NCBI GenBank assembly: GCA_964570325.1
Contig: CAZMXS010000079.1
Coordinates: forward strand, 1 to 20,701
Origin: CAZMXS01 sp964570325
Lineage (GTDB): Bacteria > Verrucomicrobiota > Kiritimatiellia > CAIQIC01 > CAZMXS01
DNA length: 20,701 bases
Direction: 5' to 3'
Part shown: piece after piece, positions 1-7,115 of the stretch
Layout of the letters: the number at the start of each line of letters is the position of its first letter
Position numbering within the stretch: position 1 is the first letter of the stretch
Program-made: the position numbers and the translations under genes
The notes under the pieces: generated by a model
What the model saw: the letters and a program-made list of their open reading frames with translations, nothing else
The model's database searches: none
What the model was told of the DNA's origin: nothing

Positions 1-177
1 CGCGGCCGGCCGCGCCTGACCATTCTCCAACCCGCCCAGCCCCTGCCCACTTTTTCCGAGGCGGAGATTGACGCGATCCTGGACAAAATCTCGCGCCAGG
101 GCCTGGGCAGCCTGACGCGCGCGGAACGCGAGAAGCTGGAACAGGCCAGCCGCGAGGGATACGGCAGACAACGATGA
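1..177 (+). CDS. C-terminal end of a probable rhomboid-family membrane protease (partial)
   Basis: This frame is open from the left edge to a TGA at 175-177 and gives the last 58 residues of a protein. The visible part has a proline-rich linker followed by a short acidic/basic helical segment (EAEIDAILDKIS, then LTRAEREKLEQAS). This pattern is known from the cytosolic C-terminal extension of many rhomboid-family intramembrane proteases in the PVC and Bacteroidota groups, where an 'ID.ILDKIS..G..SLT..E...L..AS' segment is common. No membrane segment or catalytic Ser/His lies inside the window, so the family call rests only on this tail. It is convergent with rnc; the 59-base gap between them has no clear terminator. 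Confidence 0.5.
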   Translation, partial: RGRPRLTILQPAQPLPTFSEAEIDAILDKISRQGLGSLTRAEREKLEQASREGYGRQR

Positions 178-200
178 CAGATGAACACTGAAAAGACAGT

Positions 201-240
201 CTCGGGTTTCAGGTCTCCGATCGCCGGCCTCGGGTTTCAG
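201..240. repeat. 12-bp direct repeat between convergent genes
   Basis: CTCGGGTTTCAG occurs at 201-212 and again at 229-240, in the gap between the rhomboid-like gene and rnc; the second copy runs into the last codons of rnc. There is no obvious hairpin with a T-tract here. It may be a small tandem slippage product. Confidence 0.5.
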
Positions 241-941
241 CCTTCAGGTTTATCCTTCAACTGTCGCAACGCCGCGCGGGCGGCAACGGTTTCCGCCTCG
301 CGCTTGTTGGCGCCCTCGCCCGTGCCGTGAACCGTGCCATTGACTGACACCTCGACGGTGAATGTGCGTGAATGCGCCGGCCCCTCTTCCCGAATCGTCC
401 GGTAGCGCGGACTGGTATGCCACTCGCGCTGGCAAAGTTCCTGCAGCGCGCCCTTGGGATTGTCGGTCCACTCCTCAATCAGGCCAGGCTGGATTTCCGC
501 CTCAAACAGTTTCCCGAAGATTTTTTCCACCGCGCGCAAGCCGCCGTCAATATAAGCGGCGCCGATAATGGCCTCCAGCGCATCGCTCAAAGTCGAGGAA
601 CGATGCTGCCCGCCGGACAACTGTTCGCCGCGCCCCAATTTAAGATAATTGCCCAACAGAATCGCGGCGGCGATCCGCGCCAGCGTCCGGGTATTGGTGA
701 GATGACTGCGCACCTGGGTTAACTGCCCCTCCTGAAACTCCGGATAATGCTCGAAAAGATAGGCGGCGGAGACCAGGCCTAGCGCAGCGTCACCCAGAAA
801 TTCCAGCCGCTGGTTGTCCGATTCCACTCCGAGCGTCTCAAAGCGGAACGAGGGGTGAGTCAGCGCCAGCTCCAACCGATGCTGGCGCCGGAACTTGTAG
901 CCCAGCGCTTTTTCGAGGGCGCGGTAGGGTCGGCGGATCAT
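237..941 (-). CDS. rnc: Ribonuclease III
   Basis: Double-strand-specific endoribonuclease that processes rRNA precursors and structured mRNAs in the cytoplasm. The 234-residue length is normal. The N-terminal catalytic domain carries the signature NQRLEFLGDAAL at about 43-54 (acidic E47 and D51) and a second acidic pair in SDALEAIIGAAY (D120, E123). The C-terminal dsRNA-binding domain spans about 162-229 (NPKGALQELCQ, then GANKREAETVAARAAL). The glutamate usually second in NERLEFLGD is glutamine (Q44), a variant I recall in other members and which need not abolish activity. The ATG at 941-939 overlaps the xerD stop (938-940) as ATGA, so this is the last, translationally coupled gene of the minus-strand operon. 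Confidence 0.95.
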   Translation of the reverse strand: MIRRPYRALEKALGYKFRRQHRLELALTHPSFRFETLGVESDNQRLEFLGDAALGLVSAAYLFEHYPEFQEGQLTQVRSHLTNTRTLARIAAAILLGNYLKLGRGEQLSGGQHRSSTLSDALEAIIGAAYIDGGLRAVEKIFGKLFEAEIQPGLIEEWTDNPKGALQELCQREWHTSPRYRTIREEGPAHSRTFTVEVSVNGTVHGTGEGANKREAETVAARAALRQLKDKPEG

Positions 942-1825
942 GCGCGCGGGTGAAATTGTTCGTGGACACCCTTCAACCGGGATGCGTCCACATGCGTGTA
1001 AATCTGGGTCGTGGCGATGTCGGCGTGGCCCAGCATTTCCTGGATTACCCGCAGCGGCGCGCCATTCGACAGCAAATGGCTGGCGAAGGAATGCCGGAGC
1101 GTGTGCGGAGTGACTTTCTTCATAATGCCCGCCTTTTTAGTATACTGGCGGATCATTTTCCAGATCCCTTTGCGGCTGAACGCCGTGCCGCGGCGGGTCA
1201 GGAAGACCGCTCGGCTGGTTTTCTGCTTGAGCAAGGCAGGCCGCTGTTCCGCCAGATAACGTCGCACCCATTCCGCGGCCTGCGTTCCGATCGGGACAAT
1301 CCGCTCTTTGCGTCCCTTGCCAAAACAACGCAAATAGCCGGAATCAAAGTGCAGGTCATCCAACGTCAACGCCGCCATTTCGGAAACCCGCAGTCCGGTG
1401 GCGTAAAACAACTCCAGCAAAGCCTTGTCCCGCAGCCCTGACGCCTGCTTCTCATCCGGCGCGGAAAGCAACAAACCGACTTCGCGGGTGGAGAGTACGG
1501 ACGGCAGGATTCTCCATAACTTTGGCGAATCCATCGCCTCCGTCACATTTGCGCTCAACAAACCTTCCTGTTGGAGAAAACGGAACAGCACCTTGATCGA
1601 AACGAGGTGCCGCGAAATCGTGGACGTGCCCAGGCCGCGGTCGCGGCCTTCCAGCAAATAAGCCATGATATGCTGGCGAGTGATCTCGTTAGCCGAGGCA
1701 ACCGACCGACGTTTCAGGAACGTATTGAAGTCCGCGAGGTCCGCCGCATAAGCCAGGCGGGTGTTTTCGCTCAACCCTCGCTCGAGCGAGATATAATCCA
1801 AAAACTTGTCAATCAGCGCCTGCAT
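938..1825 (-). CDS. xerD: Tyrosine recombinase, XerD type
   Basis: Site-specific recombinase expected to act at dif with a XerC partner to resolve chromosome dimers. It is 295 residues, the usual Xer length. An N-terminal SAM-like core-binding domain (about 1-85, starting LIDKFLDYISLERGLSENT) precedes the catalytic domain. The full catalytic set is visible: R146 (ATGLRVSE), K170 (FGKGRKERIVPIG), H241 and R244 (HTLRHSFASHLL), H267 (LGHADI) and nucleophile Y276 (TQIYTHVD). The ATG is at 1825; the only nearby Shine-Dalgarno-like sequence is a weak AAGAA. It starts 27 bases after the purC stop and overlaps rnc by ATGA. Housekeeping context favours a chromosomal Xer protein over a phage integrase; XerD over XerC is by N-terminal resemblance only. 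Confidence 0.85.
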   Translation of the reverse strand: MQALIDKFLDYISLERGLSENTRLAYAADLADFNTFLKRRSVASANEITRQHIMAYLLEGRDRGLGTSTISRHLVSIKVLFRFLQQEGLLSANVTEAMDSPKLWRILPSVLSTREVGLLLSAPDEKQASGLRDKALLELFYATGLRVSEMAALTLDDLHFDSGYLRCFGKGRKERIVPIGTQAAEWVRRYLAEQRPALLKQKTSRAVFLTRRGTAFSRKGIWKMIRQYTKKAGIMKKVTPHTLRHSFASHLLSNGAPLRVIQEMLGHADIATTQIYTHVDASRLKGVHEQFHPRA

Positions 1826-1852
1826 TTCTTACAGACCACGCTCAACGCTCCC

Positions 1853-2743
1853 TTACCCCAACTCCCCGCCGGTCAACAGGCGATACGCCTCGCGATACTT
1901 GGCGCGCGTCTTGGCCACCACCTCGTCCGGCAGCGGCGGCGCGGGCGGCGTCTTATCCCAGGTCAGCGTTTCCAGATAATCGCGCACAAACTGCTTGTCG
2001 AAGGAGGGCGGCGAAATGCCCGGCCGGTATTCGGCGGCGGGCCAGAACCGCGAACTATCCGGAGTCAACGCCTCATCAATCAAGGTCAGTCGGCCGTCCA
2101 CCAAACCAAATTCAAACTTGGTGTCGGCAATTATAATGCCGCGGCCGGCGGCATAGTCGGCGGCAAATTGGTAAATCGCCAGGCTGGCGGCGCGCGCCTG
2201 GCGCGCCAAATCCGCGCCGATTATTTCTTCCATCTGCGCGTAGCTGATGTTTTCATCATGCCCGGTCGCCGCCTTGCGGGCCGGCGTAAAAATCGGCGTG
2301 TCGAGTTTGTCGGCCATCCGATAACCCGGCCGCAGCTTGATCCCGCTCACGGCGCCATCCCGCTGATATTCCTTCCAGCCGGAACCGATCAGGTAACCGC
2401 GCACCACGCATTCCACGGGCAAAGCCTCGGCTTTTTTAACCCACATGGACCGGCCCTGTAATGCGCCGGCATAGGGCTTAAGCAACGCGGGATAATCGGC
2501 GACCCGCGCGGCAATCATATGGTTGGGCACAATCGTTTGCGTCTGGGCAAACCACCAAGCCGATAATTGGTTCAACACGGCGCCTTTGTCCGGAATACCG
2601 GTCGGCAGGATGCAGTCAAAGGCGGAAATGCGGTCGGTGGCGACCAGCAGCAAGGAATCGCCCAAATCAAACACTTCGCGCACCTTGCCGCTCTTGAACT
2701 TGTTGATTCCCGGAAGATCAATACTGGTAATTACGCTCATCAT
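1853..2743 (-). CDS. purC: Phosphoribosylaminoimidazole-succinocarboxamide (SAICAR) synthase
   Basis: Cytosolic purine-pathway enzyme joining CAIR and aspartate using ATP. At 296 residues it matches the longer yeast-like form rather than the ~237-residue E. coli form. Visible motifs: SGKVREVFDL at about 18-27, ATDRISAFD at 35-43, signature 1 LPVECVVRGYLIGSGWK at 108-124, signature 2 IADTKFEFG at about 205-213, and DEALTPDSSRFW at 223-234. An upstream in-frame ATG at 2761 exists, but I chose 2743: it forms an ATGA overlap with the pepA stop and sits five bases after AGAGGG (2754-2749). The next ATG at 2740 is also possible. No other purine gene is adjacent. Confidence 0.95.
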   Translation of the reverse strand: MMSVITSIDLPGINKFKSGKVREVFDLGDSLLLVATDRISAFDCILPTGIPDKGAVLNQLSAWWFAQTQTIVPNHMIAARVADYPALLKPYAGALQGRSMWVKKAEALPVECVVRGYLIGSGWKEYQRDGAVSGIKLRPGYRMADKLDTPIFTPARKAATGHDENISYAQMEEIIGADLARQARAASLAIYQFAADYAAGRGIIIADTKFEFGLVDGRLTLIDEALTPDSSRFWPAAEYRPGISPPSFDKQFVRDYLETLTWDKTPPAPPLPDEVVAKTRAKYREAYRLLTGGELG

Positions 2744-4251
2744 GTGGTCCCTCTGATCCATTCCAGCAAGAGTTTGGCGCCCGCCAACGTGACGCCTTGT
2801 TCTCCATATGGGCGATCCTTTTCCTGGTAGGCGGTGCCGGCAATATCAATATGCGCCCATGGCACGCCCTTCGGCACAAAATGCTTGAGGAATGTTGCGC
2901 CCAGAATCGTGCCCGCGTCCCCGCCGCCGACGTTGCGCAAATCGGCAAAATGGCTTTTCAGTTCATCGTCATAGTCCGGCCAAAGCGGCAGGGGCCAGAG
3001 CCGGTCGCCACACGTCTGGCCGGCGGCGATCAAACGTTCGACCAAGGCCGAATCATTGCCCAGAATACCGGACACCTCATGGCCTAGCGCGACCACCACA
3101 GCACCGGTCAAAGTCGCCAGATCAACGATCGCCTGCGGCTTGAACTCGCCGGCCAGCGACAGCGCGTCCGCCAGAATCAGGCGGCCCTCGGCGTCCGTGT
3201 TGATAATCTCAATGGTTCGGCCGCTGCGGGCCCGCACAATGTCGCCCGGCCGCGTCGCCCGGCCGTCCGGCATATTTTCCGCGACGGCCAGCAGGCCAAC
3301 CACATTGCGCGGGATCTTCAGCCGCGCCACCATACCCATGGCCGCGATAATCGCCATGCCGCCGGATTTGTCATAGCGCATCCATTCCATGCCCTTGGCC
3401 GGCTTCAGACAGATGCCGCCCGCATCAAATGTAATGGTTTTGCCGATGATCGCGATCGGCGCGGCGCCGCGGCGCGCGCCATGGTGCCGCAGTTCAATGA
3501 CGCAGGGCTCGTGCTCGCTCCCGCGCCCTACCGCCAGCAGCGCCCGGCAGCCTTGACGCTCCAATTCGCGCCGGTCGAGCACGCGGCAATGCAAGCCCCA
3601 CCGACGCGCCAGCGCGCGCGTGGCGGCGGCGATCTTCTCCGGAGTCGCCTCATTCCCGGGCAGATTGGCCAGGTCACGGACTTCGGCCAAAGTCTCCCCT
3701 TCCAGCATCGCGGCCCGCACCGCGGCCGTTGCCCCGCGCGCATTCGGGCCGCAGTCCGCGATTGACACTTCCAGCACGGCGGCGCCGCGATCCTCACTCG
3801 CCCGGGCGGAACGAAACGAATTGAAATGATAGGCGCCATAATACACGCCGCGCACCAAAAGCCGCAGACATTCGGGCAAGGCCAGTTCACCGTATGGCCG
3901 CGCCGCGCACACCAGGCTGCGGGCTTGACGCCGGCGCGCGACGCGCGTGGCCGCCGCGGCGGCACGTTCCAATAAACCCGGATGAAAGTCTTTCTTTTTG
4001 CCCAAACCCACCAGGATCACGGAAGCCGCCGGCAGCGACTCCCAACTCGGAAAGCTGCTGGTTTCGCAAGCGCGCCCGACAAATCCCGCCTGGGCGCGCC
4101 AATGCGTAATCATGCGCGCAAGCCGCCGGCCGAGCGGGCTGGCGGAATCGAAACCGCCTGGCGCATCTTCAAAGAGAAAGAAAGCCCAGGCGTCCGCTTT
4201 GACGGCGGCGACCGGACCCGCGACCGCCTGAATCCGGATTCGAGGAATCAT
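2740..4251 (-). CDS. pepA: Leucyl aminopeptidase, family M17 (cytosol aminopeptidase)
   Basis: Two-metal exopeptidase that removes N-terminal residues from peptides in the cytosol; some M17 homologues also bind DNA, which cannot be judged here. Length is 503 residues, typical. The variable N-terminal domain (about 1-165) is followed by the catalytic domain with GKTITFDAGG (K271, D276), LKP (K283), RYDKSGG (D294) and the family signature NTDAEGRLILAD (D353, E355, R357), so metal ligands and catalytic residues are complete. A GTG at 4257 is in frame, but the ATG at 4251 overlaps the preceding stop as ATGA and has GGCGGAG five bases upstream, so I prefer 4251. The downstream overlap with purC is also ATGA. 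Confidence 0.93.
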   Translation of the reverse strand: MIPRIRIQAVAGPVAAVKADAWAFFLFEDAPGGFDSASPLGRRLARMITHWRAQAGFVGRACETSSFPSWESLPAASVILVGLGKKKDFHPGLLERAAAAATRVARRRQARSLVCAARPYGELALPECLRLLVRGVYYGAYHFNSFRSARASEDRGAAVLEVSIADCGPNARGATAAVRAAMLEGETLAEVRDLANLPGNEATPEKIAAATRALARRWGLHCRVLDRRELERQGCRALLAVGRGSEHEPCVIELRHHGARRGAAPIAIIGKTITFDAGGICLKPAKGMEWMRYDKSGGMAIIAAMGMVARLKIPRNVVGLLAVAENMPDGRATRPGDIVRARSGRTIEIINTDAEGRLILADALSLAGEFKPQAIVDLATLTGAVVVALGHEVSGILGNDSALVERLIAAGQTCGDRLWPLPLWPDYDDELKSHFADLRNVGGGDAGTILGATFLKHFVPKGVPWAHIDIAGTAYQEKDRPYGEQGVTLAGAKLLLEWIRGTT

Positions 4252-4580
4252 CGGCACTCCGCCGGCAAGGTTGCACGGGCTTCGGACTTGGCGGGGGTGC
4301 TGTTGGCGTCAAACCCGGCGCCAGCCACTACTGCTTCAATGTTCTTGATCGCCACCTTTTCACTGTCATAGGTAACCACCAACTGCCGCTTGGGTATATC
4401 CGCCGTCGCGGATTGCACCCCCTCGACGCGGCCCAAGGCGTCCTGGATACGCTTGGCGCAATCCGCCGATTTGAGCTGCGGCACCTCGATCGTGATCGTG
4501 CGGACAACCTGCCGGAAACATCCCGTCACCGCCGCCGCCAGCCCGAAAATCACCAGCCACAAACACATTTTTTTTCGCAT
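4248..4580 (-). CDS. Lipoprotein with a heavy-metal-associated (HMA)-like domain
   Basis: The product is 110 residues. Residues 1-21 form a lipoprotein signal peptide (basic MRKK start, hydrophobic core, lipobox VTGC with C21 as lipidated cysteine). Residues about 27-92 look like a ferredoxin-like HMA domain: ITIEVPQLKSADCAKRI, then VEGVQSATADIPKRQLVVTYD and an 'IEAVVAGAGFDA' ending. The usual metal site MxCxxC is here LKSADC, so the first cysteine is serine (S38) and only C41 remains, which makes ordinary Cu(I) or Hg(II) binding doubtful. I chose the ATG at 4580 over 4628 because it places the signal peptide at the N-terminus and follows AGGA at seven bases. First gene of the operon. Confidence 0.75.
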   Translation of the reverse strand: MRKKMCLWLVIFGLAAAVTGCFRQVVRTITIEVPQLKSADCAKRIQDALGRVEGVQSATADIPKRQLVVTYDSEKVAIKNIEAVVAGAGFDANSTPAKSEARATLPAECR

Positions 4581-4624
4581 GTTATATCCTGCTCCACGTT
4601 TGAAATGGTCGCCGAAACGCGCAA

Positions 4625-4653
4625 ACACTACCGAAATCGCGGTTTAGCGTCAA
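4625..4653 (-). promoter_or_regulatory. Candidate promoter of the HMA-pepA-purC-xerD-rnc operon
   Basis: On the minus strand TTGACG (4653-4648) is separated by 17 bases from TAGTGT (4630-4625), about 45 bases upstream of the HMA lipoprotein start. The -35 matches consensus at 5 of 6 positions, the -10 only at 3 of 6 but at the first, second and last positions. No other better placed promoter is visible before this operon. Confidence 0.35.
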
Positions 4654-4730
4654 CGGATCCGGAGCCGCGCCGAGAATGAAAAAAACACGGTGAACATTTG
4701 CAATCCGGTCATGTCGAAGTATGTTTGAAT

Positions 4731-4801
4731 AGAAGGATGGATTGTACGTTTACCCATGGGGTTCCTCACCCCGACCTCCTTGGCGTACAAGACATCCTTC
4801 T
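4731..4801. repeat. 18-bp interrupted inverted repeat with an internal hairpin, upstream of the integrase
   Basis: AGAAGGATGGATTGTACG (4731-4748) pairs with CGTACAAGACATCCTTCT (4784-4801): 16 of 18 positions are complementary, with one 2-base internal mismatch. The 35-base space between contains a smaller perfect stem, GGGGT (4758-4762) with ACCCC (4768-4772) around TCCTC. It lies in the gap between the divergent host operon and the integrase. It could be a folded mRNA leader, a binding site for integrase or an accessory protein, or a remnant of an older element. It has no T-tract, so it is not a normal terminator. Confidence 0.65.
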
Positions 4802-4809
4802 TTCTTTGC

Positions 4810-4825
4810 GAAATCGAAGGATTTC
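4810..4825. repeat. Short perfect inverted repeat
   Basis: GAAATC (4810-4815) and GATTTC (4820-4825) are separated by GAAG. A pair of inverted ~6-10-bp arms around a short spacer is the general shape of a tyrosine-recombinase core site, and this one is in the right place for an attachment core, but the other prophage end is outside the window, so this is a candidate only. Confidence 0.25.
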
Positions 4826-4877
4826 AAACGCCCAGGCAGGCCCCTCAATGTCCCAAAACCCCAAAAAACGGCATTCT

Positions 4878-4963
4878 TGGGATAATTATGGGATAATCGA
4901 TGCTGGAAACCCCAATAACGACGGGCCATTTCGCGCGTCCGGAAGCCGGGCGCTTGGGATAAT
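4878..4963 (+). repeat. Three TGGGATAAT direct repeats before the integrase start
   Basis: TGGGATAAT occurs at 4878-4886, 4889-4897 (11 bases apart) and 4955-4963; the first and third extend to CTTGGGATAAT. The third overlaps the likely integrase ATG at 4962. Repeated short sites beside a tyrosine integrase gene resemble arm-type sites. Each copy also reads as an extended -10 box (TG-n-GATAAT against TG-n-TATAAT), so promoter or autoregulatory roles are equally possible. Confidence 0.5.
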
Positions 4964-5891
4964 GAATCGCGCAACCATAGAGCGTCGCGGGCAGCACCTA
5001 CGCATCCGCTGGATGGAAGAGCGCAAGTACTATTCTGTGACGCTGACCTTCAAAGTCCTGAAGGTATTGGCGCAGCAACAGGCGCGGACGACCGCCGTGG
5101 TACGGTTCATTCCATCGCCCAACGCCAGCCCGCTGCAGAATCATCGTGAAGGGCAGCGATGGGCAGCCTGGGAAAGCTGGCTGGCGGAACGAGACAAAAC
5201 GCCGGCAGCGGCCGGGACGGCTGAAGCCGCAGAGTTTCTGACCTCGCGCGGGCGCCGGGCACCCAAGACGCTGCGCGAATACTGTCGGATGTGCAACCGC
5301 ATGTACCGGCTGGCCGGCGTCGCGTCGCCCTTCATTGGGCTGAAGCCCAAAGGGCCGCCCCGCTTTGTCCGGCGCGCGCTGGAACCGAACGAAGTGACAC
5401 AGCTCCTGAGCATTTTAACCGGCGAGTTGCGTTTGCTGGTGCTCATTGGCCTTTATACCGGGGCCCGGCTCGGGGATTGCGTCCGCCTGACTTGGGACTG
5501 CATCCGTGACAACTGGATCAGCTTTCGCGCACACAAGACCGGCGCCAGCTGCCGCCTGCCATTGCACCCCGTCCTGGCCGAAGCCCTGGGCCCGCCCGGA
5601 TCCGGACCGGTGCTGCCCGGCCTTCTGTCGCGGTATCTGCATCGGCCGGCGAATGTCGTGCGCTCGATCGACGGCCGGATCAAGCGGGCCGGCATGACGA
5701 TTTCCTTCCACTACCTGCGGCACACGTTCATTTCCCGGCTGGCGGAAGCGGGCGCGCCCGCGGCGATCATTCAGGCAATGGTTGGCCACACCACGGCGGC
5801 CATGACGGCCCGCTACACGCATATCGGGGCGGAAACGATGAAGGCGGCCCTGAGCCAGGCTCAATTCGAAGCCGCGCGGCCGAGCGCCTGA
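4962..5891 (+). CDS. int: Prophage tyrosine integrase
   Basis: Site-specific recombinase likely responsible for integration of the neighbouring prophage. With the start at 4962 it is 309 residues. The N-terminus (about 1-30, IERRGQHLRIRWMEERKYYSVTL) looks like a small arm-binding beta-sheet domain, followed by a core-binding domain (about 60-125) and a catalytic domain with R169 (YTGARLGD), K192 (HKTG), H250 and R253 (HYLRHTF), H276 (VGHTT) and Y285 (RYTHI). The frame stays open back to an ATG at 4698, but that stretch encodes nothing recognisable and covers repeats, so I favour 4962; the ribosome site (GGGA very close to the ATG) is poor and the start is uncertain. It is convergent with the minus-strand late genes. 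Confidence 0.9.
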   Translation: MNRATIERRGQHLRIRWMEERKYYSVTLTFKVLKVLAQQQARTTAVVRFIPSPNASPLQNHREGQRWAAWESWLAERDKTPAAAGTAEAAEFLTSRGRRAPKTLREYCRMCNRMYRLAGVASPFIGLKPKGPPRFVRRALEPNEVTQLLSILTGELRLLVLIGLYTGARLGDCVRLTWDCIRDNWISFRAHKTGASCRLPLHPVLAEALGPPGSGPVLPGLLSRYLHRPANVVRSIDGRIKRAGMTISFHYLRHTFISRLAEAGAPAAIIQAMVGHTTAAMTARYTHIGAETMKAALSQAQFEAARPSA

Positions 5892-5970
5892 ATGCCGGCC
5901 GCATCAATGATCGGCAGGAAACACCACCGCCCGCAATTGACCAGCCCGCCCCTCAAACACTACGCCAGGC

Positions 5971-6480
5971 TCACGCGATAGCCCCGCCGGCGACCACGGC
6001 AATGGCGTTGTGGACATACGGGTTGGGGGCCGGGCGCAGGAGCGGCGAAAGGGCCAAAAGCCCGGGCGACACCTTGAAGGCCTCAATCCGCGCCAGTAGC
6101 GGGACACCCGCCGCCTGGAGCGCCGTGAAAACCAGCTCGGAACAGAACCAGGCCCCCTGCTCCTGCTCGGGCTTGCGGGTCATGAAGCCCCAGATGCCGC
6201 GGAAGTCATAGGGCTTCCCCACCTGCCGCATGAGGAATTCCTGGGCCGCCCAATGCTGCTCAGGCGTCAAGGCGACATCGTAAAACTCTACGTCGGTTCC
6301 CGGCGTGTGTCGCGCCCAGGGATTTTCGACACGCCGAACGCTCCCGGACATGAAGCCGTCAACCCATGCCTCAATGACCGAGCCGTCGTCACACACCCAG
6401 GCGGCGTGACTGTAATCGCTCCATGTCCGCCATTGGATAAGGCGCGAGATCCAGCTCTGGCCTTTGTAGAGGGCAATCAT
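5971..6480 (-). CDS. NlpC/P60-like cysteine hydrolase of the YiiX/YebB type, probable lysis or virion enzyme
   Basis: Protein of 169 residues with a permuted papain-like pattern: a His in YSHAAWV (H25), an acidic residue in VIEAWV (E37), the GKPYDFRG segment at 88-95 and a Cys in WFCSELVFTAL (C113). Known members of this group (peptidase C92/YiiX-like) are thought to act on peptides, amides or lipids, and phages use related folds for cell-wall cleavage; the substrate here is unknown. There is no signal peptide, so a lysis role would need a holin or a carrier. The ATG at 6480 overlaps the lipoprotein gene stop as ATGA. It is the last gene of the late operon and faces the integrase. Confidence 0.7.
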   Translation of the reverse strand: MIALYKGQSWISRLIQWRTWSDYSHAAWVCDDGSVIEAWVDGFMSGSVRRVENPWARHTPGTDVEFYDVALTPEQHWAAQEFLMRQVGKPYDFRGIWGFMTRKPEQEQGAWFCSELVFTALQAAGVPLLARIEAFKVSPGLLALSPLLRPAPNPYVHNAIAVVAGGAIA

Positions 6481-6866
6481 TCACCGGTTCCATTTACCCG
6501 CACGACCTCCGGCCGGACAACGGTCGGCTGAACCGTCGTCGGCCGCTCGGCCAACTTGTTCATGACCTGCCCGGCCGTGACAATGCCCACGCCCGCAACA
6601 ATCGTCCGCCCGGCCGTCTGGATCAGCTCGGAGGCGACGCTCGGGTCGCGCGGCATAATCGAAAGCGGCTGCAGCTCGTTAGCGATCGTGATGTTCATGT
6701 TCGTGCCGGTGACCCGGAATTCGCTGACGTTCGTCATTTCCAGCGATTTGATGGCCCGCTCCTGGGCGTAGTACTTGTTCGCCACCTGGTTCATGTCGAG
6801 GGGCTTGGTCGTACCGCAACCGCACAGGGCCACCGCGCACAGAATTGCCGCAATGTACTGCTTCAT
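6477..6866 (-). CDS. Small phage-encoded lipoprotein
   Basis: The product is 129 residues. It starts with a lipoprotein signal (MKQYIAAILCAVALCGC, lipidated cysteine at about 17). A hydrophobic or small-residue stretch (GRTIVAGVGIVTAGQVM) appears near residue 95-110 and the C-terminus is Pro/Thr/Val-rich. A longer in-frame reading starts at 6956, but the ATG at 6866 follows GGAGG at six bases and starts the signal peptide, so I prefer it. Position between a holin-like gene and a hydrolase gene suggests a lysis role, for example an outer-membrane spanin-like partner, although it is longer than typical o-spanins and has no proline-rich signature of a known family. Family unrecognised. Confidence 0.7.
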   Translation of the reverse strand: MKQYIAAILCAVALCGCGTTKPLDMNQVANKYYAQERAIKSLEMTNVSEFRVTGTNMNITIANELQPLSIMPRDPSVASELIQTAGRTIVAGVGIVTAGQVMNKLAERPTTVQPTVVRPEVVRVNGTGE

Positions 6867-6868
6867 GA

Positions 6869-7111
6869 TTATCCTCCAATTACGTGACGCACCATGGTTC
6901 CCGCCAACGAAAGCGCGGAGAGCAAAAGGCCGCCGCCGACAATGGACACGGCCCACAGCAATACCCGGATGACCTGCTCATGCCGATCGATCCGGGTCTG
7001 GATCGAGAGCGTGCCGTTGTCGCGGAAAAGGCGCTTCTCGATGGAATCGAGCTTTTCCATGATCTGGCCGGTGACAGCCTCAAAAACATCTTCGGTGACG
7101 TAGTCGCTCAT
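6869..7111 (-). CDS. Small holin-like protein (XhlA-like layout)
   Basis: Protein of 80 residues: an N-terminal amphipathic/coiled-coil region (about 1-48, with EKLDSIEKRLF and TRIDRHEQVIRV) followed by one membrane segment at about 50-72 (VLLWAVSIVGGGLLLSALSLAGT) and a short basic tail. This layout resembles XhlA-type and related phage membrane proteins that help release endolysin. The ATG at 7111 has only a weak GGAA upstream. A longer open frame to 7216 has no better start. It is placed directly before the lipoprotein and hydrolase genes, which supports a lysis-module assignment by context. A structural coiled-coil protein anchored to the membrane is the alternative. Confidence 0.65.
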   Translation of the reverse strand: MSDYVTEDVFEAVTGQIMEKLDSIEKRLFRDNGTLSIQTRIDRHEQVIRVLLWAVSIVGGGLLLSALSLAGTMVRHVIGG

Positions 7112-7115
7112 GGTT

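Noticed and set aside
1571..2461. 296-residue + strand open frame opposite purC and xerD
   Set aside because: It is antisense to purC and xerD, whose motifs are complete; its Arg/Gln/Gly-rich composition is that of a GC-rich shadow frame.
4698..4961. N-terminal extension of the integrase
   Set aside because: In frame, but without recognisable domain or ribosome site, and it covers the inverted repeat and the TGGGATAAT repeats; a start at 4962 gives a normal integrase.
4750..4974. 74-residue minus-strand open frame upstream of the integrase
   Set aside because: No ribosome site or family resemblance; it overlaps the repeat region and the integrase start. A small regulator there cannot be excluded but is not supported.
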